From contig OX381705.1 of assembly GCA_947462335.1 (NCBI GenBank), positions 42,300,675-42,364,674 on the forward strand: 64,000 bases of DNA. Reading direction: 5' to 3'. The notes below the pieces were generated by a model. That model was not told the DNA's origin. It ran no database searches and saw only the letters and a list, made by a program, of their open reading frames with translations. Source of the DNA: Harmothoe impar. Lineage: Eukaryota > Annelida > Polychaeta > Phyllodocida > Polynoidae. A program made the position numbers and the translations under genes. Below are positions 52,349 through 64,000 of this stretch, piece after piece. The number at the start of each line of letters is the position of its first letter. The stretch's first letter is position 1.

Positions 52349-53838
52349 AAACATTCCCAGTTTGCAGCATGTATAGAACCTCTACCATGTGTCGTCATCA
52401 AGGTTGAACTTTTGCAGTAAAGTGGAGCTATTTGATGTGTTAAATACCATGAACAGTGGGTCACACGATGACCTTATATTTAGATATATTTATAAAAGAC
52501 TGAGATGACAGGAACTGCTTACAGTGGATCATTATCACCTATTTATGAAAAGACTTTGATATGATACCATATTACCTTTCATCTAAGTTTTGCAGTTGTT
52601 GACATATAAAGACTGCTAAACTATCACCAAAGAGTGTTCTATTTGCCATAAGACAGTATTTTTGAAACGGGTTCTGTTTGATTTGATGACAGGTGCTATA
52701 GGTATGATTATTGTATGCCAATTGTGATACTCTGAATTAACCGTCCAGTAGTAAAAAGTATAAAGGACTGGATCCTGAAAATACCTTCTAAAGTGAAGGT
52801 TTACTTGACTGCATTTGTACTATATGTGTTTCAATGGTAATAACATATCAATGAACCTGGAAAGACGAAAGATCTGTTCAGGTACAGATGATGAGAATTT
52901 AGTAAGTTGTTATGGAGATCCGTAGGTTCTCGTTGATTACTTTCAGAAGGAGGGTATCAAGTGAGGAGCTGGATCATTCTATTTTTCAGCTTACTGTTTT
53001 TTCTATAACCTTGAGTGTGGAGATTAATTCTCCATAAGGGTTGAGTTATGTTACCATGCCACTTGATCTGATTGCCTTAGCATTTCTATATGGAAAATGC
53101 CACTTGTGCTGTTATGTGAGTTACATCACGAAGGACACCTATGTGACCATGATTTGCATACGGTTTTGGAAGTCCTGGATTTGACTGAAACTACATTTAC
53201 CGGATCTACGCTATATGTACATTTATTCCAAAAATATTGATCTTTCAAACCGTACTCTGGCACGTTAAGCGAGTGAGTCTATTCAAATAGACGGGTTGGG
53301 TCAAGGTTTACTATAAGTCCGACACTTGCCACCTTTTTTGTTTCCAATATGTCTCGTATAAGAATTGGTAACTTTTAAGGAGAAGTGTTCATATTGATCT
53401 GTATGTATATGATACCTGTTGTAACAAATCGTTTTCGATGAGACATGGTTAGTATACAGTAGTATGTCTTAAAGGTTTTATTTTTTTATGATATATAGTC
53501 AAGTTTGTTTAATAGGGCTTGACTGGCTGTGTGGAGTTTATCCTCTTAGTCCCAGAAATCATGACTGTTATTGAAGGATGATACTCGATTATTGTGTAAC
53601 TGGATCCTGATGGTTGATATGATTGACGTTAATATCAAAAAGGATGAAGACATATCTATAATACTCAAGAAATACATTAAGTTGTTCTAGTAGAAAGAGT
53701 TACGCTTGTCTCCACTATGTATATGTTTGGAGACAATATGTTTTTTTGGGTTGCTTGGAGATAAAATTTGTCATTATATCAAAGTAGTATGAGAAATACT
53801 GCACTTTGTGCCGTTATTTAGACGCTGTGATATTGTCT
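52349..53838 (+). other. Long 3' non-coding region of the LTR element
   Basis: 1.5 kb without a recognisable frame between the 3' ORF and the polypurine tract. It lies inside the element because the 3' LTR follows. It may hold packaging or export signals, but nothing specific is visible. Confidence 0.6.
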
Positions 53839-53850
53839 GAAGGGGGGTAG
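53839..53850 (+). promoter_or_regulatory. Polypurine tract
   Basis: GAAGGGGGGTAG directly precedes the 3' LTR, the position of the plus-strand primer in LTR retroelements. Confidence 0.75.
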
Positions 53851-54631
53851 TGTAGTGGGTCGACGCTATACTATTTCTATAGAACCAGTTTGGGTTATAT
53901 TGGGTATGTGTGTTGCCGTGTATCCGGGCCGCGCTCCTGTCTGGTGCCGGGTGTATAGTTACATAAGTCTACACCTGAGGATTGAGAGAGCGCGGCCTGG
54001 TTATGTGCATTGAGCTGTGACCGCCACGTGTCACCCGACATATCTCGGGTACCGTGTCGGCCCGGATGCACCGGTGCGTGGTTACCCGGAGTTCCTCGGG
54101 AACTCAAGTGTTTACGAGTAATGGAGAGAGTTACATAAGGATCAGTACATAAGACCTGTGGTTCTGCTAATCGAGGACCCAGTCTTGCTGTGCACTTCGG
54201 CCAGCTCGACTGCTCCACAACAGAGCTTCCCCGAACTCTGTTGTACCTTTTAGGCCTAGTCCTGTCGCTGCTTCCAACTTGGTCACCCTGCGTCTCTCTC
54301 TCTGTTCTACCCTCTGGGGGAACTAGAGGAGATAGACGCACTGGTGGACAACTCCGGACACAGAACTCCTTCCGCGGAGTCTGGTCCAAGTGGAGTTAAC
54401 CATGATGGAAGAGAGCCTTGGAACTCGGGAATTATGTACTAGACCATGAGCGTATACCTCTTGTATGTTCACATGACCACTGGTGTTCAGAAGCCTATTT
54501 GATTGTTACTATCCGTCTGTATGATTACGAGCCGTATGTCAAAATGAATAAAGTGTAATTTCTGAACAACCTATTTTCGAATCTGGAGTTTTTCATAGCC
54601 GATGCCTATCTTAGAATAGCCAACAGCTACA
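53851..54631 (+). repeat. 3' long terminal repeat
   Basis: Same ends as the 5' LTR (TGTAGTGGG ... CAGCTACA), AATAAA at 54547-54552, followed by the duplicated TTAG. Very few differences from the 5' copy indicate recent integration. Confidence 0.93.
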
Positions 54632-54731
54632 TTAGATTAGTAGGTTTAAAACACATGTAATTAAGGGGTTGTAAAAAGTACATTTTCTAGAAACCTGCAC
54701 TGTAAAGAGAAGCAAATGCACATAGGACATG

Positions 54732-55347
54732 TGTACAACCGTGATCTACAGTAACTGACGTGATCTGCAGTAGTGCAGATAACGGCCGACCATCCAAACC
54801 TGATCTGCATCAAAATAACATGATTTGCATCAATTTATGTGATGCAGAAATCCTATATATTTGCATCAAGGGAACTCATCCTCCCCCTGATGCTATCTGC
54901 ATCAAAACATGCGGTAATTATCTAGGGGTATCTAGAGGTAAATAATCGTATTTATGCATATGGGGCATCTAGAAAGTATTTCGGGGGCTGTTTCACATAA
55001 TCCACGGGCAACCTGGGGCATCTAGGAAGTATATATTGGGGGTTGTTTTTCCACTTAAGGGGTTTCTTTCCTAAAAATAGTCAAAATGTCAATTTTACTA
55101 AAAATGGCTAACTAGGTGAGAAAAGTAGGAAAAATTGCAAAAAGGTCAATATTTCCTAACAATAGCCAATTTGACGAGAAAAGTATCCAAAATTACAAAA
55201 AATTAGGTCGATAACGATTTGATGGTTTTAGCAGATCACGTTATTTTGATGCAGATCACAATATTTTGATGCAGATCACGTTTGGACGGTCTGCCGTTAT
55301 CTGCACTACTGCAGATCACGTCAGGTACTGCAGATCACGGTTGTACA
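54732..55347. mobile_element. Inverted-repeat element with GTGATCTGCA motifs
   Basis: Ends TGTACAACCGTGATCT and complement continue as inverted repeats for about 110 bp (GTGCAGATAACGG, TGATCTGCATCAAAATAA). The hexamer-like motif GATCTGCA recurs several times per arm. The interior is AT-rich and non-coding. ACAT occurs near both ends (54727 and 55348), but the left one is separated by one base, so the target duplication is uncertain. The stretch 55348-55640 outside has no gene. Confidence 0.65.
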
Positions 55348-56227
55348 ACATCTCAAGTTGGATCCATCATATGAGATACCAGATATGATATTTCAAAGAT
55401 CTGACTGCTGCATGTGATACATTATTACCCCTTGTAACATATCTGTATCATCGGAAATCTGTAAAGCCCCTATAACATACTGTAAAACAGCAGCATATGT
55501 GGTCAACTCATGGTACCAATAGAGCACCTAGTCATCCCATGGGCGGTCTACCCTATACTACTTTGAACTGTGTAAGACTGCATTTAGAGTGTCTGCGACG
55601 TCTTTCTTAGGGAGGTTATTGCTGGTAGGTGACCAAATGGCAGTGGGGCTGATGTTCAGCTTTCTGTTCACCTCAGATATAGTTCCAGTAGTGTACCTCA
55701 GATACACAACAATCTGACCAATCAGGGGCCAGCACCTGCTGCAGCAGATGCATCTGCTGCTTTCCAAGATGGCTGACCTGAAAGTATATCTGGGATACAC
55801 ATGGGGGGGGGGGGGGGTAATGTATCTGGGATACACTAGGGAGTGAAGTGTATCTGGGATACATTTGGAGGAGGGAACCCAGTGAACAAAGAGCGTTTTT
55901 TAACGTTTTGAAACGTTACAAAGTATAACGTTATTTTACGTTATATGTAAAAGGTTATTAAACATTGTTATATGGTTCACCAAAAACGTTTGTATTCACA
56001 ACGTTATATAACGTTATTTAACGTTTTTATATTACTGTTTTATCACGAAAATCATGGTAGCCAATACCATATTATATCCAACGACTAAATGGGCCTGTGG
56101 GTGGGGCCATGCTTAAAAGAAAGTCTGTTTCTGGTGGAGCGGGTGGCCTAAAAAAAAGTCACCCGGACGGCCGAGTGGGGGGGGGGGGGGGGAGAATGCG
56201 GGTGAAAAAATAGTGAATATTTTTTCC

Positions 56228-56300
56228 AAAATTCATGACTTAGACTAGAACCCCAGGCCCTTGGATCAGAAGTCAAATGCCATAACAATCATGCCATGGA
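56228..56300 (-). repeat. tRNA-like sequence (decayed)
   Basis: The minus strand shows TTCCATGGCATGATTG, a TTGACTTCTGATCCAAGGG anticodon-arm-like region and CCTGGGGTTCTAGTC T-arm-like region. It is a relic inside the AACGTT element, not a functional tRNA. Confidence 0.35.
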
Positions 56301-56784
56301 ATCTGTTATAGGTGAAGGAGTAAAAATATATATTTATCCTGTGTGGCATTGTTCTTACCATAATACTATGTCTTCTATTTCAAACATCACAAACCCTACA
56401 AGTGTGCCCGGGACCATATGTTCAAAAGACATTTTCGGGCAGGTTGTGAACTGGCAGGCATTGCCCACCATGGTACCTGGAAGTCTGAATCTGGCCTTAG
56501 ACTTTACGGGCCGTCGTCAGCCTCACAGGCTGTGTCCAACAAGTTGGCCAAGCTATTTGCACACTAAAACATTTGCTGACTACCCACATGTATTCTCTCA
56601 TTAACAGCAGACTGTTATAAATAGTCGTTTGTAGGTACACCTCTCCTACCGGTATACAATATTGTTCACTATATGTTTCACATGTAACTGTTTTAAACAT
56701 GTACTACCGTATATAAAAGCCAATATATTCAAAGGACTTGTCCGGTCGTCATTATGTAGAAAAAATGAAACATAGATGGCATGG

Positions 56785-56860
56785 GTTAGTTCCGAACCCA
56801 CAACCTTCTGATCTCTTACCCTACGCCTGAGGCAGAGAGGCCACAGAGCTAGATGGTATA
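56785..56860 (-). repeat. tRNA-like sequence (decayed)
   Basis: The minus strand reads AGCTCTGTGGCCTCTCTGCC, then AAGAGATCAGAAGG and TTGTGGGTTCGGAACTAA, with D-arm and T-arm landmarks in tRNA order. The GGTTCGGAAC B box is close to consensus, but the acceptor stem does not close. Confidence 0.4.
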
Positions 56861-58255
56861 AAACCCACATTGAAGTACAAAAGTCATAGAGATATACCCG
56901 GGACCATGTGTTAGAAATACATTTTCTGGATAGATAATATTAAAAACAATATTGTAATAGAGTAATAAAAAAACGTAGTTACTTTTTACAGTGACTCTGT
57001 CAGTATATATGTGAGAAAATGCTATATGATCCTATCATAGGTAACTTTGTGATAAAATATCTCAGAATCTAGCCCGGGACCCCCTGTTCTTTTTTTTTTT
57101 TGGAAACTATAATACCCCTCGGGCCATATGGTAGAAATATTGTAAAATCGTACTTACTTTTAGGCTTTCCACCATGGGGATTAGAATTCAAAATCTCAAA
57201 CTTCAAATGGGTTAAATCCCGTGATTTAACAGCATTATACATTTAAAATCACGTCTTAAAATATCGAGATATCACAGGAATATTTGTTCACAGAATCGCC
57301 AAATATTCCCGGGAATATCTCGTGACTTGTTACCAGGGGGACTTGCATCCTGGGGTTGTGAGTTGGCTGCTGGAAGGATCAACAATTTTACCCACTGTTC
57401 TATATACGGGAGTGTATAACATTTGCATTTAAAAAACCGTAAAATAACGTTTTTTAAACGTAAATTAACGGTCAAAATACATTCTTTAAAAAACGCAAAA
57501 TAACGTTAGAATAACGTTGCACATTATAACGTTTTTCTATAACGTTAATATACGCAAAATTGAGTCAACGAATTTGCGTAAAATAACGTTATTTTCCCGG
57601 TTTTTTCAAACGTTTTCCAGTCCTTCAGGGAACGTTTTCCCAACGTTATATAACGTTTTCTTGTTTACTGGGAAGTGTATCTGGGATACACTAGGGAATG
57701 GAAGTGTATCTGGGATAAAATAGAGAATGGAAGTGTCAAAATTGTTATTGATCACTCATAACATAGCTCAAATACAGATTGTCATGATCTACCCTTGATC
57801 ATACAGTACTGGGTAGACAATGCATAAATGATTATATGATTCAGGACCCTACTACTGCAGTATCATATCAGATACACATTCATCTGTGTATTCTTAATGA
57901 GTGTACCCCCGATACATTTCTGCTCCCTAGTGTATCCCAGATACACTTCTTTCCTCTAGTTTATCCCAGGTACACTCCCGTACGCTAGTGTATCCTAGAT
58001 ACACTTCAGTCGCCAAGTGTATCCCAGATACACTTACCCCCCCACTTATTTACACTTTCATCCCCTAGTGTATCCCGGGTACAGTTCTTCCCCATGTGTA
58101 TCCCAGATACACTCTCAGGTCAGCCATCTTGAAAAGCAGCAGATGCATCTGCTGCAGCAGGTACCGGCTTCTGATTGGTCAGTTTCTTCTGTATCTCAGA
58201 TACACTTCTACAAGTGTATCTGCGGTGCATACAAAGCTGAACATCAGCCCACTGT

Positions 58256-60630
58256 GACAAAATGGGTGTGAGGGTGGGGGTCCTGAAAATGGCCCCAAAA
58301 AGGTGACGTCATTTGTGAATATTCCCTATCTAATTTATACACTTGTGATTGGTAGGCGTAATATACAAACAGGCAGTTTCTTTTGTTCTCCCAGCCAACC
58401 ATGATATAAAGAGTTATATTGGCCTTCAACTGTGCACGACTACCTACCACTTCAACAACAACTTCAAGTAGTAAAATTATATAGGCATTACATACCTGCT
58501 GTACATCAGCCAACCTGTTACACCTTTTCATTTACATACATACTCGCCTCCTCCTTCTCGGAGATGCCCTTTGTTGAACCGATGCACAGGACCATATACG
58601 CCCAAAGTGTCATGCTTTCTGGATATTCCTTGCCGTCACCTCACGTATGGATGGTAGACAAGGTCACTGCAAGAATGTCAAACAGTGTGAAATGGCCACT
58701 ATTCAGGGCCACAGATGGGCGTAATCATACACCAATTCCCGAGCCAAATTCACATTTTTGAAATTCCCTTCAATATAAGCCTATAACATTTATTACACTA
58801 CAAGAAAGTAACTCACTAGAATCTCTGGACGAAAATGTCTGCTTCGTGGATACTGTATTTATGTATGTGTTCACGTCTGTAGGAACATGTATTTGATCAC
58901 TGCAACAAATTCAAACTCAATTCAGCCTGCGCGTTATTGAAAGCTTTTGACAACCACCGCACAGTAGCAAGCGATATGGTCAAAAAATGGGTGTTTCAGG
59001 CAATCTGACCAGATATTAGATTGGATTTTTAGTCGGATTTATAGTCGATTTGTATATCTCCAAGTCCATACCACAATCCGCAACTCAATTGAATGCTTCG
59101 CGAGTCGATATTGTTACCGGAAACCAGAACATAATAAGATGTAAATCAGCAATGCGTTCTGATCCGGACTACAACGCCATGATTGTAAAATTACAAGTTA
59201 CTATGGACTATCTAAGCAAGCAGTGAATGGGGTCGTTGTTTGGGATGGGTTGTCTTGGGGCCCTACGAATTGTCAGACATGCAACTGTCCCTGGGTCAGT
59301 TGTCCAATTACGATGTACATGTGGATGGAGCTTCCTCGTGTATACCATGCCTATACAATGGGCATAACTTCTGCCCGTGACGCCTATAGTGTTGGGTGAG
59401 TGTGAATGATATGTTGGAGATGTTTGAAATATGCACGCCATGTGAGCCCTGACTGTGGCGAGCACAACGCACGGCTCACACGCCTGGATGCAGGCCGCAG
59501 GGCGGAGACGCCAGCAGCCCAGCTGCAGACCACGCAGCGGCAGTCACCATACCAGCAACTACCGCCAAAAGGTCGTGAGATATGAGAAATATGGAAAAAC
59601 ACTGCCATGGGGTAGGGCGGGGTTCTTTGCGGGTTGGCATACGACGCGCAGTGGACCGTACCTAATCCTGCCCTGAGGTGGGTGTAGAGGTGGGTGGGGT
59701 TCGTGGAAAGAGGAAATGGGGTTTGAGAGATAGTGCTGGGTGCGTAGGAAGCTGAGGGGGAAGGGGAACGCACTTAAAAACTCAGAAAATAACGAGAAAA
59801 CTGTTAGGGATTCATTTAAACAACAGGTGCGAAAATGCTATTTGGCATTCCCAAGCACCATTTAGTGAGCTATGTGTGTATGGAGGCCTATTGTAACACT
59901 TATTCATGGGTCATTGGAGTTGGGCGGAACGAAACACCAGCCTCGTGCTCACACCATAAAGCACACCTCGGTGCTTGTTCCTCTTAGGCTACATGCTTTG
60001 CACCCGTCCCTCCTCGTCTTAGCTGTAAGACTTCTCCCTTTCGTTCAACTACTGTGCACATATGTACAAAGTTATTCTTTCAGGCATATATTTGTCATGT
60101 CCACTACAATGTATATAGCTGTCCCTGCATCGATCCCGTCACAAAATGTATGCATTCCCGTCATCTTAAAACTATTTTGATAACTACAATATCTGCCGTT
60201 AGGGCCAAATTTAAAAAAAAGGTTGGTTTCCGGTAATTTTCTCATTTTAGGCCTATTTTTAGCGTTTTTCCTCTAAAATCCTAAAAAAGTATCCGATTTA
60301 CAAACCGTAAAAACTGTTATGTAGGGAACATTTTGAAAAAGAGAGGGGGACCCGGCCCTGTTTTGCTAGACCCGGTCGGGTTACCGGAAACAAACCTTCT
60401 TTTTTTTGGCCTAGGGGGCGATCGTTATTTAACAGTGGTGGTGGTGGTGGGGACAGGATCAAAGGGTTGTTGACCCCTCCCGTTGAAATTGAACCACATT
60501 TTGCCCCCTCCCCCTCGAAAATCATTTGCCACCACAACCCCTAAATCCACCAACCGCCACGGTAGTACTAGCGTATAATATATTGACTAAACACTCCCTC
60601 AACCATTAGCACTATCAATCTATGTATAAT
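58256..60630. other. Low-feature region, no supported gene
   Basis: Frames of 70-130 codons occur on both strands (for example 58561-58761 plus, and 59384-59773 minus), but they have no motifs, overlap each other, and look like chance openings in GC-richer DNA. A TGGTGGTGGTGG run is near 60437 and a GGGGTTTGAG-type stretch near 59710. An undetected exon cannot be excluded. Confidence 0.35.
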
Positions 60631-60632
60631 TA

Positions 60633-63600
60633 GGGGGGGTGTTAAATGGCTAATTTTGTCGTACGGTTTCAGGGACAGGCTCAAACTATGCATTTGGGAC
60701 CCAAAACTCGGGAAATCACAAAAATATTTTTTTCGGACCCCTGTGACCCCCCCGTACATGGGGTCCGAAGATCTGCCAAATAGTGAGAAAGAGCCCAAAT
60801 TCAGGCTTTCAGATTCCTACTCAAACCTCACCATGCCTTCATGAAAATGGTCAGAAACCTTCATTTGGGACCCAAAGAGAGCATTTGAAGTCATATTGTT
60901 GTGATTATAGGGGTATTTCCCCCTCTGGGGAGGGTGTGCGTCCATGGTAAAATACTGATAAATCAGCTTTTTTGAAGGCATTTGCTCCTATACAATCAGG
61001 TCCCTATACTGCCATAAAACATCATCATGAACCATTCTGGAGGGCCCCCTGTTTCTGTTAACTACCCCCTATGACCCCTAACCCCCCCCCCCCCCCCCCC
61101 CCCCCAGCATGCACCAATAGCCATCAGATAACTCCCTTCCCCCCTCTGCCCTCGCCTCTATATTACACTGTACTCAGAATGTCAGGACCTTTGAACATCA
61201 ATAGTCACCTTAGCCTGTCTTGGGAGTAAGACAGTGGTGTGTTTAAAAGAGGGGTGGGGGATATGGAAGGGGCCCAGACCTTCTCCCTTACCATATCAGA
61301 CATGAGAGGAGGCCTACCTCGGTCCATCGAAGAACTCCAACCATCAGACTATTACAGGTTATATTCTTGTGATTGCATGAATATAACCTAAATTTCGGAG
61401 GGCCTTTGCTTCAATATATTTGAATTGTCAACATATCAAAATGAGTTTAGATCAGATAGATAATACCCTTTTCAAAGGTCTCTATATTCATTTTGAGTTA
61501 CCCTACCAATGATCACAGCCCCCCTCCATTCTATGCCTAGTACCTCACCCCATATGTATGCATAGTCAAGATGACTGCTTCATGTTGTTACACTTATTAT
61601 ACATAGTAATTCTATAATAGTTATAGCAGAGATCTAATATTAACATCACTAATCACCTGATACTACAATAAATAAAAACCCTGACTCTCCTCCTTAACCA
61701 AGTGGTTAAATGCATAGAATGATGAATGGTAGAGGGGTGATGGGGGGAGGGAGCCTGCATATAGTGTACTATACTACAAACTCTTGAGATGAAATCGCTC
61801 GATTGACTCTCCTTGGCATTAGTTGAAAAACACCCTATGTATGTGAATTCTCATGCCAAATAAAAGAATCAACTACAAACAACTTAGTCTACACCTTGCA
61901 TGGTTAGTATCCTAGACATAAGACAAGAGATAATTATTTACTTCAACTCTCTGAGGTGTTATATTAATACTCTGAACCCTAAATATTATTGGACCCAATA
62001 ATAAACCCTGCAATTATATTATGGGGAGGGGTAGGTCACCCTGATACCTCATTTGCAATGCTAAATATCAGATTTTGTCAAAGACGGGCATACATGCAAC
62101 ATCTAGGGGTGCTGCTATAATATTCAGATATGTGGATCAACAAGGGAAAAGGGACCTCAGCGGGGGATTTTTAGTACCAACTTTGGCCACCAGGGGGCTC
62201 CATATAGCCAAAAAGGACCAAGATATAGCAAAAACCTGTCTATACTACTTTTTTATGTAGAATATGATAGGCCACGTTAGAAGATTCCATTTTTGGTGAA
62301 AACATTCCATATTTGGAATGGAAAAGAACGTTTTTGGGCCTAAATTGGTGTTTTTGCACACATTGGTTGCCATGGAAACATGATTTTCATTCTAAATCGA
62401 AAATTTAAAAAAATTGAATGAAAGAAGGCCCCAAAACAATTTCTATGCTGAAAACAGAATGTAAATACCTTTTTTAGATCAAAAGTTGTGACCAATTGTT
62501 TGAAAAAGTTTGGATATTTGGTAATTAGCATAATATGCTAATTAGATAGGAATATCTCTAAAACAAAGGACGATAGAGCTTATTGGCATTTAAGATTGGA
62601 CAGTGACCACCAATATTCAGAGAGCCAGTACTCAAAAACTAGAAGTGGTATCTGCTTATAAAAGATATCACTGGAAAGCTGATGACATCAATTTTATTAA
62701 TGAGTTTCACCTTGGAGGACCCTTTTCCCTTGACTGTCCACATATATGAAAATATAACATAGGCATGGTGCTTGGTAGATCTATGCCATCCCCTGTATGG
62801 GGTATAGGGTAAGTTGGTAGAACCTAATATCAAACTTTGAGGACAGATGAATACATATCTTGATATCAAACCAAATATTGAACCCAAATTTGACTTGAAA
62901 TACAGTATCCCTCTACTAGCTGTAGTAGATACACCTACCAGGGTGATCTCAAGGACCCAGCTCACTTATTCTTTTATTTTGGGGGGGAGGGGGGCTCTTC
63001 TAACCACACCACTGTCCCACATGGAGGGAGGGTTGGGCTGATGGTTGTACTGAGTATTATGGAGCCGTGATGGGGGGGGGGGGGGTTATTTCATGCCTGT
63101 TAGTTTGGGGTGAGGGTGGGGATGGGGTGGAGGGGTGTCATAGGGGGTGGTTAACAGGAACAGGGAGCCCTCAAGAAAGGTTCAAACTATCAGACAGGTC
63201 TTATGTTAATACATTATTTCAGTATAGGGTAATATAGAGGCGAAGAGGGGGGAGAGTTATCTGATGGCTATTGGTGCATGCTGGGGGGGGGGGGGGGGGG
63301 TCATAGAGGGGAGTTAACAGAAAGAGGGGACCCTCCAGAAGGGTTTAATCTGCCTGATTAGGCGTCCTGATGATGTTTTATGGCAGTATAGGGATGTGAT
63401 TGTAAGGGAGCAAATGCCTTCAAAAAAGCTGATTTATCGGTGTTTTACCGAGGACGAACCACCACCCCAGAGGGGGAAACACCCCTATAATCACAACAAT
63501 ATGACTTTAGATGGTCTCTTTGGGTCCCATATGAAGGTTTCTGACCATTTACATGAAGTCATGATTTGATTTTAGAAGGAATCTGAAAGCCTGAATTTGG

Positions 63601-63753
63601 GCTGTTTTCTCACTATTTGGCCGATCTTCGGACCCTATGTACGGGGGGGTCACGGGGGTCCGAAAAAAATATTTTTGTGATTTCCCATGTTTTTGGACCC
63701 AAATGCATAGTTTGAGCCTGTCCCCGAAGAAAAGTAGATTTATCACTCCCCCC
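60633..63753. mobile_element. 3.1-kb non-autonomous element with about 570-bp terminal inverted repeats
   Basis: Left 60633-61200 and right 63180-63753 are reverse complements, with TA outside each end (60631-60632 and 63754-63755). Shared landmarks include GGGACAGGCTCAAACTATGC, CAAAAATATTTTTTTCGGAC, CCCCCCGTACATGGGGTCCG, TGATTATAGGGGTATTTCCC, and GATAAATCAGCTTTTTTGAA. A poly-C/poly-G tract (61081-61105 and 63282-63300) sits at the same place in both arms. The interior has no transposase. The arms are long and similar but with scattered differences. Confidence 0.8.
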
Positions 63754-63755
63754 TA

Positions 63756-64000
63756 GTATAATGAAAACATATGCAATTTAATGCTGTCTCTCTCAAACAT
63801 CTACCCCCTGCAGACACTCCTCTATCCATTCCAACCACACACACCGTAACACAGACTACACTTTCAAAGTCAACCTCCATCGTAAAATAACTCTATTGAC
63901 TGGTGACCCTGGTGGTCTTGTTAAGTGGCACTTTCCCCTTCCTTAAAGCAATGCAAAAATTAAATAGAAGAAAAGCAGAGGGAAGATAACTACCAACGCG
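63756..64000. other. Window end, no feature
   Basis: The final 245 bases are unique-looking AT-rich sequence with no reading frame or repeat I can identify. Confidence 0.4.

Larger units (their letters stand above)
36619..54631 (+). mobile_element. Ty3/gypsy-like LTR retrotransposon, 18.0 kb, with passenger genes
   Basis: Two direct LTRs (780 and 781 bp) bound gag, pol in the order protease-RT-RNase H-integrase, a Crypton-like tyrosine recombinase gene and an ORF of about 1,200 codons. The outer flank is TTAG on both sides (36615-36618 and 54632-54635), a 4-bp target duplication. A primer-binding-like site and a polypurine tract are in place. The LTRs differ at about four positions, so insertion was recent. 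Pol is frameshifted in RNase H, so this copy would need help in trans. Eighteen kilobases is far larger than the usual 5-10 kb for the group. The Crypton gene accounts for at least 2.2 kb. Confidence 0.9.
55878..57672. mobile_element. AACGTT-rich element with CCCAGTGAACA / TGTTTACTGGG termini
   Basis: CCCAGTGAACA at the left and TTGTTTACTGGG at the right enclose dense AACGTT, TATAACGTTA and AAACGTTT motifs over the outer 150-250 bp. It is the third member of the family in this window. Decayed tRNA-like stretches occur inside at about 56228-56300 and 56785-56860. No transposase frame. Confidence 0.7.
55641..58255. mobile_element. Element with arrays of GTGTATCTGGGATACAC palindromes, split by an insertion
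   Basis: Left part (55641-55877) and right part (57673-58255) are inverted relative to each other. Examples are GCTGATGTTCAGCTTT / AAAGCTGAACATCAGC and a CCTGCTGCAGCAGATGCATC segment mirrored at 58139-58160. The 17-base dyad GTGTATCTGGGATACAC or its variants occurs about 13 times, mostly in the right part. No coding frame. The AACGTT element 55878-57672 lies within it. Confidence 0.65.

Noticed and set aside
59384..59773. 129-codon minus-strand frame with a plus-strand partner at 59455-59676
   Set aside because: Considered as a possible exon of an unknown gene because the DNA is GC-richer, but no motif, splice context or homology is recognisable.

Overview
The window is nuclear DNA of an animal, most likely a marine invertebrate. 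It holds one multi-exon eukaryotic gene with GT-AG introns. The rest is dense with animal-type mobile elements: a Polinton/Maverick, a Ty3/gypsy-like LTR retrotransposon, a Crypton-type tyrosine recombinase gene, and many short inverted-repeat elements. I cannot name the species.

1-2.6 kb holds a purine-rich minisatellite, a roughly 355-bp tandem repeat with regulatory-looking palindromes, and a long hairpin. 2.67-11.32 kb (minus strand) is a complete nine-exon EBNA1BP2 (rRNA-processing factor EBP2) gene. Its exons join in frame into 328 codons. Its introns hold a non-LTR reverse transcriptase fragment and a TA-flanked inverted-repeat element.

11.8-25.1 kb is a nested stack. A dispersed CCCAGCTAGCA element was split by a 12.1-kb Polinton-type element (12586-24704) with a perfect 6-bp target duplication and long terminal inverted repeats. 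The Polinton carries a decayed protein-primed family B DNA polymerase, a PC4-like ORF, an intact single-BIR ORF and two unassigned reading frames. I found no integrase, ATPase, protease or capsid gene. Inside it lie two adjacent TAA-flanked MITEs and a 123-bp miniature element with Polinton-type ends and its own 6-bp duplication.

25-36.6 kb is repeat territory: a duplicated segment that gives an empty-site/filled-site comparison, minisatellites, a TTAA-flanked element with a palindromic satellite, AACGTT-rich elements and decayed tRNA-like sequences.

36.6-54.6 kb is an 18-kb LTR retrotransposon with nearly identical 780-bp LTRs and a 4-bp target duplication. It carries gag, then pol (protease, reverse transcriptase, RNase H, integrase), then a three-exon Crypton-like tyrosine recombinase gene, then an ORF of about 1,200 codons of unknown function. 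A candidate -1 ribosomal frameshift signal lies at the gag-pol junction, but pol is broken in RNase H.

54.6-64 kb holds further nested inverted-repeat elements and no gene I can support.
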